Shown one piece after another: positions 39,504 to 42,033 of a DNA stretch of 42,033 nt. Source of the DNA: a virus; the IMG/VR virus record IMGVR_UViG_3300029811_000080, positions 1 through 42,033 of that record; one strand, 5' to 3'. The position numbers were made by a program, and so were the translations under genes. Every line of letters starts with the position of its first letter. The first letter of the stretch is position 1. The notes under the pieces are model-generated. The model saw nothing but the letters and a program-made list of their open reading frames with translations. It was not told the DNA's origin and made no database searches.

Positions 39504-39740
39504 ATGGGAAGACCAAAAAAGAATAAAAATGGAACTAGCTTAATTACAATAAGCCTGGACAATGATGTTTTATATCAGATTGATGCTAAATCCAAGAGTG
39601 TTGACAAAAACAGAAGTGAGTTCATAAAAGATGTCTTGAACACTTTTGCACTTTCGGAAATTGACTTCTGTAATATGATGGCAAAGAAAGCAGCTCAAGA
39701 TATGTATTATTGGCAAAGCAGGGGAGATTCACTAAAATAA
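39504..39740 (+). CDS. Ribbon-helix-helix regulator, 78 aa
   Basis: After a basic tail MGRPKKNKNG, the strand TSLITISLDNDV and helices YQIDAKSKSVDK and RSEFIKDVLNTF form a ribbon-helix-helix of the CopG/NikR type. A C-terminal helical extension follows. GGTGATT precedes the start. It faces the control region at 38779-38925 and may repress the divergent promoters. Confidence 0.7.
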   Translation: MGRPKKNKNGTSLITISLDNDVLYQIDAKSKSVDKNRSEFIKDVLNTFALSEIDFCNMMAKKAAQDMYYWQSRGDSLK

Positions 39741-39800
39741 TTCAATAAAGGTGTTTAAAGTGATTGAATCAAGTTATTAAAACCAAACCTCATTTTATTC

Positions 39801-39882
39801 TTTAATTAATCAACCCAAGGTTTATATATATGCTATGATTACTAATATGTAATTGAGGCGAAAACCTCTGGAGGCAAAACAA
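39801..39882 (+). promoter_or_regulatory. Promoter and leader hairpin, copy 1
   Basis: TTTAATTAATCAACCCAA (39801-39818) and TTTATATATA (39821-39830) form the promoter. The leader then folds GAGG-CGAAAA-CCTC (39855-39868) right before the ribosome site GGAGG (39870-39874). The same order, with an 18-bp identical upstream block, recurs at 40919-40997. Confidence 0.65.
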
Positions 39883-40062
39883 ATGATGGATAACCATATA
39901 GAGCAAGCATTCAATGCACAAGAAAGAAAGAACTTAACATTTGAAAGATGGGTTGAGGATAATGAAAGTAGAATCTTGGAAGAATATAAAGAAAGTTTAG
40001 ATTTTAGTGATGTGCCAGACGAATTTATCAACGAAAGATATATAGAGAGCTTGGAGAATTAA
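39883..40062 (+). CDS. Small acidic helical protein, 59 aa
   Basis: I chose ATG 39883, eight bases after GGAGG; a TTG further up lies inside the leader hairpin. The product begins MMDNHIEQAFNAQERKNLTF and is acidic and helical throughout (ERWVEDNESRILEEYKESL). No family is recognised; acidic early proteins can be anti-host factors. Confidence 0.55.
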   Translation: MMDNHIEQAFNAQERKNLTFERWVEDNESRILEEYKESLDFSDVPDEFINERYIESLEN

Positions 40063-40064
40063 GA

Positions 40065-40175
40065 ATGCGAATGACAGAAGAAGATAATGAATTTTTGGAA
40101 GCAGTGGAAAGTATTGACAACGAAACAACAAAGAACATAATTATTTCTTATGTTCAGAATATCAAAAAGAGGTGA
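40065..40175 (+). CDS. Small protein, 36 aa
   Basis: ATG 40065 follows GGAGAA. The product MRMTEEDNEFLEAVESIDNE continues with a short helix and basic end VQNIKKR. It abuts the Gam/Gp157-like gene. No family is recognised. Confidence 0.4.
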   Translation: MRMTEEDNEFLEAVESIDNETTKNIIISYVQNIKKR

Positions 40176-40181
40176 TCTAAA

Positions 40182-40715
40182 ATGCAAGGAGAAGGAGAAC
40201 AGGAATATGCAGATTATCAAGCTGAGTGTGATGCGATGGCTCAGGCAGAAGGACAAGCACAAGAGGAAATACAAATGGAAGAAACAAAAGAAGAAGCAGG
40301 ATTTGAGAGAGAACTAAAAGAACTGAAAATATCAAGAGAGAATGATAGGGACTATAAGTCAGTCTTGAAAGGACTACAAGAACAGTTTGCAGAGAAACAT
40401 AAAGTTATGATAAATTCAATGGCAGAGAATCAGGAAGCAATATCTAAACTTGAAGATGCAATCAAAACTAAAGCACTTGCTGAATTTATCCTAACTGGAG
40501 AGAAGAAACTATCTAGAGGGGTAGGAATAAGGGTAATGAAAGATGTATTGTTTGATGACGATCTGGCTATGGGCTGGGCTAAGCAGACCGGATTATGTCT
40601 CAAACTTGACGTATATGGATTCAAGAAGATAGCTAAAGCACAGAATATTAGTTTTGTGACAATCAAAGAAAGGGCTATTGCAACAATCCCCACTAATATT
40701 GAGGTAGATAAATGA
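40182..40715 (+). CDS. Gam/Gp157-like coiled-coil recombination protein
   Basis: The 177-residue protein has a long acidic coiled coil (about 1-100; FERELKELKISRENDRDYKS, EKHKVMINSMAENQEAISKLEDAI) and a C-terminal domain with LSRGVGIRVMKDVLFDDDLAMGWAKQ and YGFKKIAKAQNISFVTI ending ATIPTN. This layout is familiar from phage proteins next to annealing recombinases (Gam or Gp157 class), which protect DNA ends or assist recombination. It is followed by a zinc protein and the Rad52/Sak-like gene, fitting that role. Confidence 0.55.
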   Translation: MQGEGEQEYADYQAECDAMAQAEGQAQEEIQMEETKEEAGFERELKELKISRENDRDYKSVLKGLQEQFAEKHKVMINSMAENQEAISKLEDAIKTKALAEFILTGEKKLSRGVGIRVMKDVLFDDDLAMGWAKQTGLCLKLDVYGFKKIAKAQNISFVTIKERAIATIPTNIEVDK

Positions 40716-40918
40716 ATAAGGAAGAAATAGCCAAACTCATAGAAGAGATACGAGGAAAAGACAAGAGCAATAAAATGGTTTACTGCACATCTTGTGGGGA
40801 AATTTATACTGTAACAGGAGACTCTAACCTTTGGGATATGAATGACTCTTGTTGTTATGGTGGATATATGCTCTGGCTATCCTTAAACTTCCATCCAAAA
40901 AAATGGGATGAACTTTAG
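40712..40918 (+). CDS. Small zinc protein, 68 aa
   Basis: A charged N-terminal helix is followed by CTSCGEIYTVTGDSNLWDMNDSCC, with Cys25-x2-Cys28 and Cys47-Cys48 as a possible zinc site. It overlaps the upstream stop by ATGA. A role with the recombination genes is likely from position only. Confidence 0.55.
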   Translation: MNKEEIAKLIEEIRGKDKSNKMVYCTSCGEIYTVTGDSNLWDMNDSCCYGGYMLWLSLNFHPKKWDEL

Positions 40919-40997
40919 TTTAATTAATCAACCCAACATTTATATACGTACCAGTTATCAATTTGTAATAAGTGGGAAACCACAGGAGGCAAAATAA
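40919..40997 (+). promoter_or_regulatory. Promoter and leader hairpin, copy 2
   Basis: TTTAATTAATCAACCCAA (40919-40936) is identical to 39801-39818 and is followed by TTTATATAC. The leader folds GTGG-GAAA-CCAC (40972-40983), a GNRA tetraloop hairpin, directly joined to AGGAGG (40984-40989) and ATG 40998. The stem sequence differs from copy 1 but keeps pairing. Confidence 0.7.
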
Positions 40998-41582
40998 ATG
41001 ACAGAAAACAAAACCGTAATACCACAAGAGTATATGATTAACCTGCAAGGGAAAGACTTCATCACACACAAAGGTCTTTTGGCTATTGCGCATGATAAGG
41101 GATTAACCTCTATTGAAACAGAACTGATCACAGAACCCACAGCAGACATAATAGTATTCAAAGCAACTGCAATAATGAGCACAGGATTGCATGAAAAGAA
41201 GTTTTCTGGATATGGGGATGCTACACAATCAAACGTAAATGCAATGGTTGCGCCTCACATGCTAAGAATGGCTGAAACTAGAGCGATAAATCGTGCTTTA
41301 CGATTGGCTACAAATGTTGGGATGTGCAGCTCAGAAGAGCTGGGGGATATGAAAAAAACAACAGTGCAAACGATACCTCCAAAAAGAATACCTGTTGAGG
41401 AGAAAGATGGAGAGCTTCACATGGTGTGTATAGGTTGCGGGAAGAATCTCACAGATAAAGTATATGGCTTCTCTATGAGTAAGTATAATGAGAGCCTTTG
41501 TTTTGTTTGCCAGAAGAAGAAAGAGAAAGGAGAAGAGTATCTTCCCCAAGAAGAAGTAGTTGAGGAAGAAACGGTGATCTAA
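40998..41582 (+). CDS. Rad52/Sak-like single-strand annealing protein with zinc tail
   Basis: The 194-residue protein has an N-terminal domain with LQGKDFITHKGLLAIAHDKG, strands IETELITE and IIVFKATAIM, GYGDATQ and the helix APHMLRMAETRAINRALRLAT, a pattern I associate with Rad52-like or Sak-type annealing proteins of phages and archaeal viruses. Cys144-x2-Cys147 and Cys168-x2-Cys171 form a C-terminal zinc ribbon. It would anneal single strands during viral recombination. It has its own promoter with the leader hairpin. Confidence 0.65.
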   Translation: MTENKTVIPQEYMINLQGKDFITHKGLLAIAHDKGLTSIETELITEPTADIIVFKATAIMSTGLHEKKFSGYGDATQSNVNAMVAPHMLRMAETRAINRALRLATNVGMCSSEELGDMKKTTVQTIPPKRIPVEEKDGELHMVCIGCGKNLTDKVYGFSMSKYNESLCFVCQKKKEKGEEYLPQEEVVEEETVI

Positions 41583-41945
41583 ATGGATGAAATAAAAATA
41601 AATGGAAAAGACTATGTGCTGAAAGGCACAACACAAGGAAAGAGAGAGAGCGTGGCAAATAATAAGTATCTGGTAGTGAGAACCTACTCTGCAGGAGTAT
41701 TTGCAGGACATTTAAAGAAAAGAGAAGGCAAAGAAGTAACATTGCAGGATGCAAGACGGATATGGTATTGGCAAGGTGCGGCATCACTTTCACAACTTGC
41801 AATGGAAGGAACAAAGGACCCCGCTAATTGCAAGTTTGCCATGCCTGTGGACGAAGTAATCCTCACAGAAGCAATAGAACTACTGCCTTGCACAAAGAAA
41901 GCAGAAGATTCAATAAAATCTGTTGGTGAATGGAAGAATGACTGA
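41583..41945 (+). CDS. DUF6948-like phage protein
   Basis: The 120-residue protein has KYLVVRTYSAGVFAGHLKKR and RRIWYWQGAASLSQLAMEG then CKFAMPVDEVILTEAIELLP, a pattern I know from an uncharacterised phage family (DUF6948, from memory). In phages it is often followed by a Gly-rich repeat gene, as here. It starts directly after the annealing protein's stop and overlaps the next start. The function is unknown. Confidence 0.65.
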   Translation: MDEIKINGKDYVLKGTTQGKRESVANNKYLVVRTYSAGVFAGHLKKREGKEVTLQDARRIWYWQGAASLSQLAMEGTKDPANCKFAMPVDEVILTEAIELLPCTKKAEDSIKSVGEWKND

Positions 41946-42033
41946 GAACAATATCGATGGCGATGGCTATGGCTCTGGCTATTGCTCTGGCTCTGGCGCT
42001 GGCGCTGGCTCTGGCTATGGCTATGGCTCTGGC
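41938..42033 (+). CDS. Gly-rich dipeptide-repeat protein (runs off the right end)
   Basis: ATG 41938 overlaps the previous stop. The product begins MTENNIDGDGYGSGYCSG and consists of Gly alternating with Ser, Tyr, Ala or Asp, encoded by GGCTCT and GGCTAT hexamers. It is open to the window end. Joined to position 1 it would continue TENNSDGDG and stop. Similar Gly-rich genes follow DUF6948-like genes in phages. Confidence 0.6.
   Translation, partial: MTENNIDGDGYGSGYCSGSGAGAGSGYGYGSG

Noticed and set aside
41331-41893. - strand frames opposite the annealing protein and DUF6948-like genes
   Set aside because: Hydrophobic, Leu/Cys-rich shadow translations of charged proteins on the + strand, lacking start signals.

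Overview
The window looks like an almost complete, probably circular or circularly permuted genome of an uncultivated archaeal tailed virus (class Caudoviricetes). The tailed-virus assignment rests on a full head and tail module: small and large terminase, portal-MuF fusion, prohead protease, HK97-type capsid protein, tail tube, tape measure, tail hub and fibre. The archaeal assignment rests on upstream elements of the form AACCCAAGG-TTTATATA (BRE/TATA type), a near-leaderless start for the protease gene, and glycoproteins with DUF2341/LamG domains and a CTYSGSGTWHIDCSDNC-type C-terminus. I associate that last signature, from memory, with DPANN archaea such as Woesearchaeota/Pacearchaeota, so the host is an inference. 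The sequence is AT-rich. I see no DNA polymerase, helicase, integrase or CRISPR array.

Layout. (1) 1-3756, + strand: about 18 short, tightly overlapping early-type genes, including DNA-binding and zinc proteins, a PD-(D/E)XK-like nuclease, a SWIM zinc protein, a possible PCNA-like fragment, two single-span membrane peptides and a tRNA-like structured RNA at 2157-2337. (2) 3777-3830: a long hairpin between the convergent operons. (3) 28164 down to 3935, - strand: packaging, head, connector and tail genes in canonical order. Embedded among the connector genes are two very large exported or membrane-anchored, host-like surface proteins. The tail chaperone gene has a nine-A slippery run that opens a -1 reading frame. 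(4) 37436 down to 28186, - strand: a 9-kb surface-glycan cassette with two GT4 glycosyltransferases (one frameshifted), a GT2, a GT2-FkbM fusion, a GT2-methyltransferase fusion, a GDP-mannose 3,5-epimerase-like enzyme, a shortened UDP-glucose dehydrogenase-like enzyme, a B12-binding-type radical SAM enzyme and a holin-like peptide. (5) 38753 down to 37479, - strand: small regulators and membrane proteins. (6) 38760-39500: an AT-rich divergent control region with palindromes. (7) 38984-42033, + strand: regulators and a recombination block (Gam/Gp157-like coiled coil, Rad52/Sak-like annealing protein), then a DUF6948-like gene and a Gly-rich repeat gene that runs off the right end and appears to re-enter in frame at position 1.

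How it works together (inference): promoters of the AACCCAA-TTTATATA type drive the early and recombination genes on the + strand. A second motif, ACATTTAAATA, recurs on the - strand in front of head, tail and regulatory genes. The recombination block probably supports host-dependent replication. The glycan cassette and LamG proteins probably alter the host or virion surface for attachment or exclusion of competitors.
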